Shown piece by piece: positions 10,743 to 20,400 of a DNA stretch of 64,000 bases. Location of the stretch: NCBI RefSeq assembly GCF_016862075.1, contig NZ_BOMG01000008.1:58602-122601 (forward strand). The letters are read 5' to 3'. A program made the translations under genes and the position numbers. The notes beneath the pieces are model-generated. The model was not told where the DNA came from. It saw nothing but the letters and a program-made list of their open reading frames with translations, and did no database searches. The stretch is from Actinoplanes couchii (GTDB lineage Bacteria > Actinomycetota > Actinomycetes > Mycobacteriales > Micromonosporaceae). How positions within the stretch are numbered: position 1 is the stretch's first letter; every line of letters starts with the position of its first letter.

Positions 10743-10963
10743 GCGTCTTCCGTTCTGCCGTTGTTTCCGCGGATGGTGTTTACCACGTGGGTGCCCGTCC
10801 CAACCGCTGCCCCCTGGGAGTGAATTCGCTGCGTAACTGACGGCTTCACGTCAAGTGACTCATACTTTCGGTCTACGGCGTCTAGGCTATTTGGTTAACG
10901 TTGCACTTCAGAACGGTCGCCGCGTGCGGGCACGGCTCTCTGCCCGCTGATGGAGGACCACTC

Positions 10964-11752
10964 ATGACCCTGCTCATGGCGCCACGGCAGCCCGTACACA
11001 CGGTGCCCGGGACCAGCGCCTCCGAACTGCTCACCGAGTTGCACAACGCCCCGGCCGGCCCGAAACGGGCCCGGCTGCGCGCCCGGGCGATCGAGGCCTG
11101 GCTGCCTCTCGCCCGCCACCTCGCCCACCGGTACTCCGGTCGCGGCGAACCCACCGACGACCTGATCCAGACCGCCACCGTCGGCCTCATCAAAGCCGTC
11201 GACAAGTTCGACCCGGACCGCGGTGTCGACTTCGCCGGCTACGCCATCCCCACGATCATCGGCGAGATCAAACGCCACTTCCGGGACCGCACCTGGTCGG
11301 TCCGGGTGCCGCGCCGCCTCCAGGAGCTGCGGCTGGCCATCACCGAGGCCAACAGCACCCTCACACAGACCCTGGGCCGCTCGCCGACCGTCCCGGACAT
11401 CGCCGTCCACCTGGGCATCACCGAGGAGGACGTGCTGGAGGGCCTGGAGGGCGCCCGGGCCTACAACGCGACGTCGCTGTCCACACCGATCAGCGCCGAC
11501 GGCACCACCGAACTCGGCGACACCCTGGGCGGCGAGGACCACGAGTTCGAGATCGCCGAGACGCGCGTCGCCCTGGGCCCGGCCCTGGCCACCCTCGACG
11601 ACCGGGAGCAGAAGATCCTGACGCTGCGCTACTACGGCAACCTGACCCAGTCCCAGATCGCCGACCAGATCGGCATCTCCCAGATGCACGTGTCCCGGCT
11701 GCTCACCAAGGCCCTGACCAAGCTCCGCCACCAGCTGGACACCACGATCTGA
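10964..11752 (+). CDS. RNA polymerase sigma factor, SigB/SigF/SigG family
   Basis: The 262-residue protein is a general-stress or differentiation type sigma-70 factor. Region 2 is plain (DDLIQTATVGLIKAVDKFDP, then AGYAIPTIIGEIKRHFRD), region 3 follows with LGRSPTVPDIAVHLGI, and region 4 holds the helix-turn-helix LTQSQIADQIGISQMHVSRLL. ATG 10964 has TGGAGGA seven bases upstream; the open frame reaches back to a TTG at 10901 without support. Members are usually held by an RsbW-type anti-sigma factor released by a partner-switching phosphatase, but no anti-sigma gene is adjacent. TAGGCT at 10883 could be its -10 box. Confidence 0.93.
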   Translation: MTLLMAPRQPVHTVPGTSASELLTELHNAPAGPKRARLRARAIEAWLPLARHLAHRYSGRGEPTDDLIQTATVGLIKAVDKFDPDRGVDFAGYAIPTIIGEIKRHFRDRTWSVRVPRRLQELRLAITEANSTLTQTLGRSPTVPDIAVHLGITEEDVLEGLEGARAYNATSLSTPISADGTTELGDTLGGEDHEFEIAETRVALGPALATLDDREQKILTLRYYGNLTQSQIADQIGISQMHVSRLLTKALTKLRHQLDTTI

Positions 11753-11892
11753 ACCCCTCTTCCTCCGGTACGGGAGTGGGGAACCCGGAAGCACCGGCGC
11801 GTCTCGTGGCTGTCGCGCCGGGTGGGCGGCCGGTCGCGGTGTCCCCGCGGGTTCCGGGCCGGATGCGGTGGTCACCGGTTCGATCCCTACAC

Positions 11893-11933
11893 AGTGGCCG
11901 GGCCGAAGCCTCGACGGCTTCGGCCCGGCCACT
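11893..11933. terminator. Perfect 18-base inverted repeat, probable bidirectional terminator
   Basis: AGTGGCCGGGCCGAAGCC is followed by the loop TCGAC and its exact complement. It lies between the convergent sigma-factor gene and the YflT-like gene and has no T-tract. A GC-rich stem of this kind is a common actinobacterial terminator form. Confidence 0.7.
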
Positions 11934-11950
11934 GCGGTGCGGCGGGGTGC

Positions 11951-12550
11951 CTACTGCGCTCCGCTCGCCTGCCAGTTCAGGCTGATCAGCAGGGTGCGGG
12001 CCTCGTCCGCGACCTCGGCGTCGGCGTGCACCTCGTAGGACGCGGCCTGGATGGAGCTGCGGGAGGTGAAGTCCCGGCGGCCACCGGTCGCGGCGTGGGC
12101 GATGGCTCCGAAGATGGCGCCCCAGATCGCGCCGATCACCACGGTGGTCAACAGGATCGAGATCCAGCTGGAGTCACTGAAGATGCCGAAGAACAGGCCG
12201 ATCAGCAGACCGAACCAGGCGCCACTGGCGGCGCCGGCGCCGGCGGCCCGGCCCACTGTCAGGCGGCCCAGCACGTTCTCCACCAGGCGCAGGTCGGTGC
12301 CGACGATAGTGGTGCGCTCCACCGGGAACTTGTTGTCCGACAGGTGGTCCACCGCCTGCTGGGCCAGGGCGTAGTCGGGGTAGGTGCCGACCACCACGGT
12401 CGGGCCGGTCGCCGCCGTGCCGGTGCCGGTGGTCTGTGCGGGCAGGACGGGAACGGTTCCGGCGGGGCCGGGCGGAACCGGGGGAGCGGGGCTCAGCGAG
12501 ACGGTCGACTTGGTGTCCGGCTCGGGCCGGTTCTCGGTGGGGGTCGTCAT
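11951..12550 (-). CDS. YflT-like (general stress protein 17M-type) membrane protein
   Basis: The 199-residue protein opens with a Pro/Thr-rich 45-residue tail, followed by a strand-helix-strand unit VVVGTYPDYALAQQAVDHLS ending DLRLVEN. This resembles the domain of general stress protein 17M/YflT that recurs in actinobacterial stress genes. A Gly/Ala-rich stretch with two hydrophobic segments (WFGLLIGLFFGIF, and ILLTTVVIGAIWGAIFGAI) forms a hairpin in the membrane, and the last 40 residues are soluble. Its ATG overlaps the upstream PAP2 gene by four bases (ATGA), so the two are one operon. The role is inferred as stress-related only. Confidence 0.75.
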   Translation of the reverse strand: MTTPTENRPEPDTKSTVSLSPAPPVPPGPAGTVPVLPAQTTGTGTAATGPTVVVGTYPDYALAQQAVDHLSDNKFPVERTTIVGTDLRLVENVLGRLTVGRAAGAGAASGAWFGLLIGLFFGIFSDSSWISILLTTVVIGAIWGAIFGAIAHAATGGRRDFTSRSSIQAASYEVHADAEVADEARTLLISLNWQASGAQ

Positions 12551-13566
12551 GACTTGGCTCCTTGTTCGGCGGAGGGCTTCGTAGCGGGCTTGGCGGAGGT
12601 CTTGACGGAAGACTTGGTGGAGGACCTGGCGGGCACGGCCGGCCGGGTCCGGGCGGGTGCGGGAGCCGGGGGCGCGGGGGCGGGCTCGGCCGCCGTCAGG
12701 CGGACCCAGACGATGAAGGTGACGGCGGTCGCGGCCAGGATCCCGGCGGTGCCGGTCAGGAAGGCGAACCGGTCCGAGACCAGCTCGGGCAGGGCCCGCT
12801 CGGAGACCGCCACCGACGCCATCCCGAACACCGCGCCCGCCACGGACAGCGCGGCGGCGATGCCCAGGCAGATCATGACCAGGCGGTTCGGCAGTTGCAG
12901 GGAGCGGCTCGGGCCACCCCGGCGCGCCAGCCGGACACCGAACAGCGCCAGTGATCCGCAGGCCAGCACGATGAACAGGGCGGCGATGGCATCGCTCGGG
13001 CGGTGCCACTCGGCCCACACGGTGGCCACCGAGACGATCGCGACGTAACCGGCGCCGGCCAGGCCGACCATGCCGCGCATCGCCCGGGGGAAGACCAGCA
13101 CCAGCACGAACGCGGCGGAGGCGGCCGCCGTGGCGTGACCGCTGGGCCACGAGTTCGGCATCGGGACACCGTCCAGCAGCGGCCGTTCCAGGCCGGCCTT
13201 GAGCTGCTGGGTGGCCACGTTCGCGGCCACCACCAGGAAACCGGCGGCCAGCGCCAGGTCCATCCGGCGGCGCAGCGCCCCGAACGCGGCGGCCAGCAGA
13301 CAGACCCCGGCGAGCACCACGAGCCGGGTGCCGTTCAGGGTGCGGCCGAGGACCTCGCTGACCCGGGGATGGTCGATGTCGCCGCCCTGCAGTGCGGCTG
13401 TGTCGATGGTCTGTCCCAGGGACGTGCCTATGAACAGCCGGTGTACCGCGTACGCGGCGGCCGCGGCGAAGAGCGCCACCACCAGCGGGCTGATCGTGTG
13501 CCACGTGCTGACCTGTGTCTTCACGGGCGATGGGGCCGGTCCCGGACGGGACGCGACGGCTGTCAT
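12547..13566 (-). CDS. PAP2-family membrane phosphatase
   Basis: This 339-residue membrane protein carries the PAP2 signature. A basic segment LKAGLERPLL precedes NSWPSGHATAAAS, and WAEWHRPSDAIAA supplies the third motif with His and Asp. Such enzymes hydrolyse lipid phosphates, for example undecaprenyl diphosphate or phosphatidic acid, on the outer face. About eight hydrophobic spans are visible. The basic segment has K-x4-RP rather than the classical K-x6-RP, as in some actinobacterial members. A Pro/Ala/Lys-rich tail (APAPPAPAPARTRP and Lys-Ser repeats) of about 50 residues is probably cytoplasmic. ATG 13566 has AGGAGG four bases upstream; the open frame to 13740 lacks support. Confidence 0.88.
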   Translation of the reverse strand: MTAVASRPGPAPSPVKTQVSTWHTISPLVVALFAAAAAYAVHRLFIGTSLGQTIDTAALQGGDIDHPRVSEVLGRTLNGTRLVVLAGVCLLAAAFGALRRRMDLALAAGFLVVAANVATQQLKAGLERPLLDGVPMPNSWPSGHATAAASAAFVLVLVFPRAMRGMVGLAGAGYVAIVSVATVWAEWHRPSDAIAALFIVLACGSLALFGVRLARRGGPSRSLQLPNRLVMICLGIAAALSVAGAVFGMASVAVSERALPELVSDRFAFLTGTAGILAATAVTFIVWVRLTAAEPAPAPPAPAPARTRPAVPARSSTKSSVKTSAKPATKPSAEQGAKS

Positions 13567-13742
13567 GAGGCCTCCTGGGCGTGCGGTGTGCAACGCGCTT
13601 TCCCATTCGCCGCGAATTTGAAGCGTGACGTCGGCAACGGTTCCGCACCCGTTCGCGCTCTCGCCCCGCACCACGGGACACGGATCTTCGTACTCGACGC
13701 CGGCGCACCTGTGCCGGCGCCGATACGAGGGGACCTGCATAC

Positions 13743-14606
13743 ATGGGGCACACCACCCGACGACTGCTCACCGGCGTACTGCTGGCGCTCGCCGCCGGGG
13801 CCGGGACGATCGGATCGCCCGGCGTGGCACAGGCGGCCGGCCCGGCGTACGTCAGCGGGAAGGTCCGCACCAGCGACGGCGCGGTGAACGTGCGCAGCGG
13901 CCCCTCCGCGCAGACCCAGGGTCTCCGGAAGATCGCCAACGGCGGCGCCGTGAAGCTGGAGTGCTCGGTCCCCGGCACCCCGATCAAGGGCACCGTGCGG
14001 ACCAGCAGCCTGTGGGACCGCCTGGCCGACGGCGGTTACGTCGCGCACGCCTACGTGCTCGCCGCCGGTGCGATCAAGACGTGCCCGGCCGTGACCCCGC
14101 CGCCGGCACCCGCTCCCGCTCCGGTGCTGACGCCCGAGCAGTTCATCAAGGCCGCGGTCCCCGGCGCGCAGCAGGGCTGGCGGCAGTACGGGGTGCCGGC
14201 CTCGGTGACGATCGCCCAGTCGATCCTGGAGTCCGGCTGGGGGCGCAGCGGGCTCTCCTCGGTCGACAAGAACTTCTTCGGCATCAAGTGCCAGAGGGGC
14301 GCGTACGGCCCGCACGCCACCGGCTGCCACGTCTACACGACGAACGAGTGCGACAAGGCCGGCAGGTGCTTCGTGACCGAGGACGCCTTCCGGACGTACG
14401 CCACGATGGCGCGTTCCTTCCAGGACCACGGGCACTTCCTGCGCAACAACAAGCGGTACGCGCCCGCGTTCAGCTTCACCAAGGACGCCGACAAGTTCAT
14501 CGCCGCGGTGTGGAAGGCCGGTTACGCCACCGACCCGGAGTACGTCGCCAAGGTCACCAAAATCATGGTGAAACACGATTTGTACCGGTACGACACCTGG
14601 AAGTGA
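13743..14606 (+). CDS. Secreted SH3-domain glucosaminidase (peptidoglycan hydrolase)
   Basis: The 287-residue protein has a signal peptide ending near VAQAAGP, a bacterial SH3 domain (about residues 35-115, with GAVNVRSGPSAQTQGL), a Pro/Ala linker, and a glucosaminidase domain from about 130 to the end. The catalytic Glu163 lies in IAQSILESGWGRSG, followed by NFFGIKC, as in FlgJ/LytG-type enzymes. Cysteine pairs in the SH3 and catalytic parts suggest disulfides. It should cut the glycan strands of the cell wall during growth or division. GAGGGG lies ten bases before ATG. Many such actinobacterial genes follow a c-di-AMP riboswitch; I looked and do not see one here. Confidence 0.9.
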   Translation: MGHTTRRLLTGVLLALAAGAGTIGSPGVAQAAGPAYVSGKVRTSDGAVNVRSGPSAQTQGLRKIANGGAVKLECSVPGTPIKGTVRTSSLWDRLADGGYVAHAYVLAAGAIKTCPAVTPPPAPAPAPVLTPEQFIKAAVPGAQQGWRQYGVPASVTIAQSILESGWGRSGLSSVDKNFFGIKCQRGAYGPHATGCHVYTTNECDKAGRCFVTEDAFRTYATMARSFQDHGHFLRNNKRYAPAFSFTKDADKFIAAVWKAGYATDPEYVAKVTKIMVKHDLYRYDTWK

Positions 14607-14649
14607 TTCGCGGCCTACGCTCCCTATGGTGGGGCAACGGGAGAACGGG

Positions 14650-16887
14650 GTGTGGCGGGCCGGTGGCCCGCTGCTCTCCGTCTCCGTGCTCCTGATCGGC
14701 CTGGTCGCGACCGCGGTGTCCGCCGTGGCCCTCTACGACGCCCAGCACGGCACCGCCGAACGGATCATGACCCAGCGGCACGAGGCCGCCCTGGAGACGA
14801 TCCGGCTGGAGACCGAGCGGTACCGCGGCATGATCGACACCCTGGCCGCCGGCATCGCCAACGCCCCGGACATGACCGCCGACGACTTCTCCGCCGCGGC
14901 CGACCCGCTGGTCCAGGCCGCCCTGATCGGCGCCGCCCCGGTCGCCTACGTCGTCCCGGTGCGCACCGGCGAGCTGTCCGAGGCCGAGCGGCGGTGGCGC
15001 GAGAAGGGTTCGAGCGGTCTCACCCTGCACCCGGCCCCGTCGGTCGGCGAGCACTGGTTCGCCGTCTACACCCGGGTGCTCGACCAGAACGAGCACAGCA
15101 CCCTCACCGGCACCGACCTGGCCGCGTTCCCGCCGGTGACCACCGCCGTGGAGAACGCCCGCGACACCCGCCAGACCACCGTGTCCGACGCGTTCGTGCT
15201 GATGCGCGACCGGAAGCTGCCGACCACCGAGCAGCAGCAGTCGTTCGCCTTCGCCGCACCGGTCTGGACCCAGGAGAACACCCCCGAGTTCCGCGGCTGG
15301 GTGGTCTCCGGGCTGCGCGGCGGCGACTTCCTGCGCGACGTCCTGGACAACGCCGGCCAGGACCAGATCGCCGGTCAACTGGTCTCGGTGTCCGCCTCCG
15401 GCGGCCGTGACGTGGTCGCCTCCTGGGACGCCGACAAGGGCGGTGACCTGCACGAGGCCGGGCCGCTGCGGGTCGCCGACCGGGACTGGATCCTGGAGAC
15501 CAGCGGCGACTACCGGCGGCTGGCCGGGGCCGGCTGGTACCTGCCGGTCGTCGCCGTCGTCGCCGGGCTGATCCTCACCGGCCTGGCCGCGTGGCTGGTG
15601 CAGGTGCTGGCCACCCGGCACGCCCGCGCCAGCGAACAGGTCGACACCGCCACCGCCGGGCTGCGCGAGGCCGAGGCCGGGAGCCGCCGGCAGGCCGAAC
15701 TCCTCGGCGCGATCATGACGACCATCGGGGACGGGGTCAGCGTCGTCGACTCCACCGGGCACGTGCTGCTGGAGAACCCGGCCGCCAAACGACTGCTCGG
15801 TGTCACCGAGAACCCCGGGAACCCGGACGAATGGCAGGAGCTCTACGGCGTCTACCGGCCGGACGGGCGCACCCCGCTGCCGGTCGAGGAGATGCCGTTG
15901 ATCCGGGCCCTCGCCGGGGAGGCCGTCGACGGGTGCGAGGTGTTCGTCCGCAACGCCGGCCGGCCGGACGGGGTGCTGGTCAGCATCGACGCCCGGCCGC
16001 TGGACCCGAGCGCCGGGGAGCACGGGGCGGTCGCCGTCAGCCGGGACATCACCGAGCTCCGCCGCTACGAGACCGACCTCTCGATCTTCGCCGGGGTGGT
16101 GGCCCACGACCTCAAGGCGCCCCTCTCGGTCGTACGCGGATATGCCGATCTCGCCCTGGACGACGTCGAGGCGTCACCCGACGCGCTGCGGCGCATCATC
16201 CGCTCCGTCGACCGGATGGACGCCCTGATCGAGACGCTGCTCGCCTACACCACCGCCCGGCACGCCCCGCTGCGCACCGTCACCCTCGACCCGACGCCGC
16301 TGACCAGGGACGTCGTCGAGGACCGGATCGCGGCGCTCGGGCCGGACGCGGCCGAGCCGGAGTGGAGCATCGGGGAGCTGCCGCTGATCGAGACCGACCC
16401 GGCGATGCTGCGGCACGTCCTGGACAACCTGATCGGCAACGCCCTGAAATACGTCCGGCCCGGCACCACCCCGCGGGTCGCCGTCACCGCCACGACCGCC
16501 GGGGACCGGGTGCGGATCGAGGTGACCGACTCCGGGATCGGTATCCCGGACGCCGAGAAACCGTACGTCTTCGAATCCTTCCACCGGGCCGAGGCCGCCG
16601 CGGCGTACGCCGGAACCGGTCTGGGGTTGACGATCTGCCGCCGCATCGTGGAACGGCAGGGCGGTGAGATCGGGGTGGAGGACAACGGCGGACCCGGCGG
16701 CGGTACGCGTTTCTGGTTCACGCTCCCGGCCGCGGCCCCCGCCGACTCGGACGCCACCGCATCCTCCGACGCCGACATCAGGGACGCCCTGGCCCAGGCG
16801 ATGCGGGACCGGGCCGCGCTGATCGAGGCGACCCGGTTGCCCGGACTCGCCTCGCCCAACCCGTTGCGCAGCCCTACGTCTCCGTGA
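14650..16887 (+). CDS. CHASE-PAS sensor histidine kinase
   Basis: This is a membrane two-component sensor. An N-terminal span is followed by an extracytoplasmic CHASE-like domain (roughly residues 50-290) that ends in a second span (LPVVAVVAGLILTGLAAWLV). A PAS domain begins near ELLGAIMTTIGDGVSVVD. The dimerisation helix has His486 in VVAHDLKAPLS, and the ATPase core has N box DNLIGNALKYV, G1 DSGIGIP, F box FESFHRA and G2 GTGLGLTI. All catalytic motifs are intact. GTG 14650 is chosen because GGGAG lies six bases upstream; ATG 14626 in frame is the alternative. The C-terminus overlaps a convergent single-receiver gene by 14 bases. CHASE domains in other proteins bind cytokinin-like or other small ligands; this ligand is unknown. 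Confidence 0.92.
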   Translation: MWRAGGPLLSVSVLLIGLVATAVSAVALYDAQHGTAERIMTQRHEAALETIRLETERYRGMIDTLAAGIANAPDMTADDFSAAADPLVQAALIGAAPVAYVVPVRTGELSEAERRWREKGSSGLTLHPAPSVGEHWFAVYTRVLDQNEHSTLTGTDLAAFPPVTTAVENARDTRQTTVSDAFVLMRDRKLPTTEQQQSFAFAAPVWTQENTPEFRGWVVSGLRGGDFLRDVLDNAGQDQIAGQLVSVSASGGRDVVASWDADKGGDLHEAGPLRVADRDWILETSGDYRRLAGAGWYLPVVAVVAGLILTGLAAWLVQVLATRHARASEQVDTATAGLREAEAGSRRQAELLGAIMTTIGDGVSVVDSTGHVLLENPAAKRLLGVTENPGNPDEWQELYGVYRPDGRTPLPVEEMPLIRALAGEAVDGCEVFVRNAGRPDGVLVSIDARPLDPSAGEHGAVAVSRDITELRRYETDLSIFAGVVAHDLKAPLSVVRGYADLALDDVEASPDALRRIIRSVDRMDALIETLLAYTTARHAPLRTVTLDPTPLTRDVVEDRIAALGPDAAEPEWSIGELPLIETDPAMLRHVLDNLIGNALKYVRPGTTPRVAVTATTAGDRVRIEVTDSGIGIPDAEKPYVFESFHRAEAAAAYAGTGLGLTICRRIVERQGGEIGVEDNGGPGGGTRFWFTLPAAAPADSDATASSDADIRDALAQAMRDRAALIEATRLPGLASPNPLRSPTSP

Positions 16888-17248
16888 CGACGCGGGGTGG
16901 CAGCAGCCGTGCGATCAGAGCCAGCAGTTGCGCCGGCTGGAACGGTTTCAGCAATGTCGCCGAGGCTCCCGCGTCCTCGGCCTGTCCGTCTCCCGGAATC
17001 AGTGACCCGCTGGCCACCACCACCGGGATGTGCCGCAGATCGTCGTCGGCCCGGATGGCCCGGCACAGATCCAGCCCCGTCATGTTCGGCATGTCCACAT
17101 CGGTGACCACCAGATCAGGCCGATGCTCCTTGACCGCGGCCAGGGCGGCGGCCCCGTCCGTCGCCGCGACGACCCGGTGCCCGGCCCGCTCCAGGGAGCG
17201 TTTCAGCACATACCGGATGTCATCGTGATCTTCCGCAACTACGATCAC
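16874..17248 (-). CDS. Single-domain response regulator
   Basis: The 124-residue protein is one receiver domain without an output domain. Its acidic pocket is AEDHDD near residues 5-10, the phosphoacceptor is Asp50 in VVTDVDMPNMTG, the Ser/Thr switch is near VVVASGS at 77-82, and the conserved Lys101 is in LLKPFQPAQ. GTG 17248 is supported by GAGGG seven bases upstream; no other start codon fits. Such CheY- or Spo0F-like proteins relay phosphate or regulate a partner by contact. It converges on the CHASE kinase and their coding ends overlap, which makes a functional pair plausible but unproven. Confidence 0.9.
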   Translation of the reverse strand: MIVVAEDHDDIRYVLKRSLERAGHRVVAATDGAAALAAVKEHRPDLVVTDVDMPNMTGLDLCRAIRADDDLRHIPVVVASGSLIPGDGQAEDAGASATLLKPFQPAQLLALIARLLPPRVVTET

Positions 17249-17407
17249 CGTTTCGCCCTCGTTCTCTAGGCGCGAATCCCGTCGTCTGGGATATCGATCC
17301 ACCCACGTGCCGGGAAACGGCCGTTGACCCGCCGGAGCCACCGGGTGGTCGAGGGCGTCGTTAATCACGGGGCGGTCGGCGGCGGTTGCGCCTATCCTTG
17401 CTGCGCC

Positions 17408-20400
17408 ATGTCGATAACGCCTGCCGCCCTGCGCACCCAGATCACCGAACTGCTGCCCCGCGATCAGCGGCGGCTCCAGCGCCGCCTCGACGGGACCAGG
17501 CGGATCCGCGACGACGACGCGCGGGCCACCGCGCTCGCCGAGATCGAGACCGAGGTCGGTCGATCCCTGAAACGGCTGGAAAGCCGGATCGCCTCGGTGC
17601 CCGTCGTGTCGTACCCGCAAGGGTTGCCGGTCTCGGCTCGTAAGGACGACATCGCGAGCGCCATCCGGGACCACCAGGTGGTGGTCGTCGCCGGTGAGAC
17701 CGGATCCGGCAAGACCACCCAGATCCCGAAGATCTGCATCGAGCTGGGCCGGGGCGTCCGCGGTCAGATCGGGCACACCCAGCCGCGGCGGATCGCGGCG
17801 CGCACGGTGGCCGAGCGGATCGCCGAGGAGCTGGACCGGCCGCTCGGGTCGACGGTCGGCTACAAGGTGCGGTTCACCGACCAGGTCAGCGACGACACCA
17901 TGGTCAAGGTGATGACCGACGGCATCCTGCTGGCCGAGATCCAGAACGACCGGATGCTGTACCGGTACGACACGCTGATCATCGACGAGGCGCACGAGCG
18001 CAGCCTCAACATCGACTTCATCCTCGGTTACCTGCGCGACCTGCTGCCGAAACGCCCCGACCTCAAGCTGATCATCACGTCGGCGACGATCGAGACCGAG
18101 CGGTTCGCGCAGCACTTCGCCGATGCCGACGGCAAGCCCGCGCCGGTGATCGAGGTGTCCGGGCGGACGTTCCCGGTCGAGGTCCGCTACCGGCCGCTGA
18201 TCACGGTGACCGAGGACGAGACCGAGGAGCCGGTGGACGTGGTCGACGGCATCTCGGCCGCCGTCGACGAGCTGCCCCGCGACGGCGACATCCTGGTCTT
18301 CTTCTCCGGCGAGCGGGAGATCCGGGACGCCGCCGACGCGTTGACCAAGAAGAATCTGTACAACACCGACGTGGTCCCGCTCTACGGCCGGCTGTCCGCC
18401 GCCGAACAGCACCGGGTCTTCGAACGGCACAGCGAGCGCCGGATCGTGCTGGCCACCAACGTCGCCGAGACGTCGCTGACCGTTCCCGGCATCAAGTACG
18501 TGATCGACCCCGGCACCGCCCGGATCAGCAGGTACAGCCATCGGCTCAAGGTGCAGCGTCTCCCCATCGAGCCGGTGTCCCAGGCCAGCGCCAATCAGAG
18601 AAAAGGCCGCTGCGGCCGTACGTCGGACGGCATCTGCATCCGCCTCTACTCCGAAGAGGATTTCGAGCAGCGGCCGGAGTTCACCGAACCGGAGATCCTG
18701 CGCACCAACCTCGCCTCGGTCATCCTGCAGATGACCAACCTGGGGCTCGGCGATCTGCAGAAGTTCCCGTTCATCGACCCGCCGGACCAGCGCAACATCA
18801 CCGACGGCATCAAGCTCCTGGAAGAACTCGGGGCCCTGGAGTCGCGCAAACTCACCCCGATGGGGCGCCAGCTGGCCCAGCTGCCGGTCGACCCGCGACT
18901 GGCCCGGATGGTGATCGAAGCCGACCGGCAGGAGTGCCTGGCCGAGGTGATGGTGATCGCCGGGGCCCTGTCGATTCAGGATCCGCGCGAGCGCCCGGCC
19001 GAGAAACAGCAGCAGGCCGACGAGAAGCACGCCCGGTTCGTGGACAAGGAATCGGATTTCTTCAGCTATCTCAACCTGTGGCGTTATCTGCGCGAGAAAC
19101 AGCAGGAGCTGTCCGGGAACCAGTTCCGCCGGATGTGCCGCAACGAATTCCTCAACTATCTGCGGATCCGCGAGTGGCAGGACATCTACTCGCAGCTCAA
19201 GCAGGTCGCGCGTACCCTCAATCTGGTCCTGAAGGAGGACTGGGAGGCCGGAGTCGCGCCGCAACCGGTGCACACCGCCCTCCTCGCGGGACTGCTCAGC
19301 CACATCGGCATGAAGGACCAGGAGAAACGCGAGTTCATCGGCGCGCGGGGCGCCAAGTTCGCGATCTTCCCCGGTTCGGCGCTGTTCAAGAAACAGCCGC
19401 GCTGGGTGATGTCGGCCGAGTTGGTCGAGACGAGCCGGCTGTGGGGCCGGGTGAATGCCCGGATCGAACCGGAATGGGCCGAGAAACTCGCGCCGCACCT
19501 GGTCAAGAGCAGTTACAGCGAACCGCACTGGGACCGGAGGATGGGCGCCGTGATGGCGTTCGAGAAGGTCACCCTCTACGGGCTGCCGATCGTGCCACGA
19601 CGGCGCATCGGATACAGCCGGGTCGATCCGGTGGCGTCCCGGGATCTGTTCATCCAGCACGCGCTGGTCGAAGGCGACTGGGAGACCCACCACAAGTTCT
19701 TCGCCGAGAACAAACGGCTCCTGGAACGGATCGGCGAGACCGAGAACCGGGCCCGGCGGCGCGACATCGCGGTCGACGACGAGACCGTTCACGGCCTCTA
19801 CGACGCGCGGATCCCGGCCGACGTGGTGTCGGCGCGGCATTTCGACAGCTGGTGGAAAAAAGCCCGCCACGACGATCCGGAACTGTTGACGTTCACTCGT
19901 GAGGATCTGGTCAACGCCGGCCGGGACACGGTCGATCCGAAATCGTTCCCGGACGCCTGGATCAGCAACGGTGTCCGCGTTCCGCTGTCCTACACGTTCG
20001 AGCCGAACACCCCCGCCGACGGCGTCACCGCGACCGTTCCGCTGGAACTCATCAACAAGATCGACGCCGAGGACTTCGGCTGGTCGGTGCCCGGGTTCCG
20101 CCGCGACGTGGTGATCGCGCTGATCCGGGCCCTGCCCAAACAGCTGCGCACCGCGTTCGTGCCGGTCCCGGACTGGGCCGAGGCCGCCCTGGACCGGGCG
20201 CCGGTCCGGCGCGGCCCGCTGCCCGACGCGATCGGCAGCGAGCTGCGCCGGCTCACCGGCACCGTCGTGCCCCGCGACGCGTGGCGGCCCGACCAGGTGC
20301 CCGACCACCTGCGGATGAACTTCCGGATCGTCAACGAAGCCGGCGAGACCGTCGCCCAGGGACGTGACCTGGAGGTGCTGCGGCGGCAACTCGCGCCCAA

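Noticed and set aside
11860..11895. A tRNA-like T-loop, GGTTCGATCCC, just before the 18-base inverted repeat
   Set aside because: The flanking bases do not form the five-pair T stem, and no acceptor, D or anticodon arm fits upstream.
10895..11932. 345-codon reverse frame covering the sigma-factor gene
   Set aside because: It lies antisense to a sigma factor with all regions intact and has no ribosome binding site.
13567..13742. c-di-AMP (ydaO-type) riboswitch before the SH3 glucosaminidase
   Set aside because: I looked for the conserved blocks because such genes often carry it, and they are not present.
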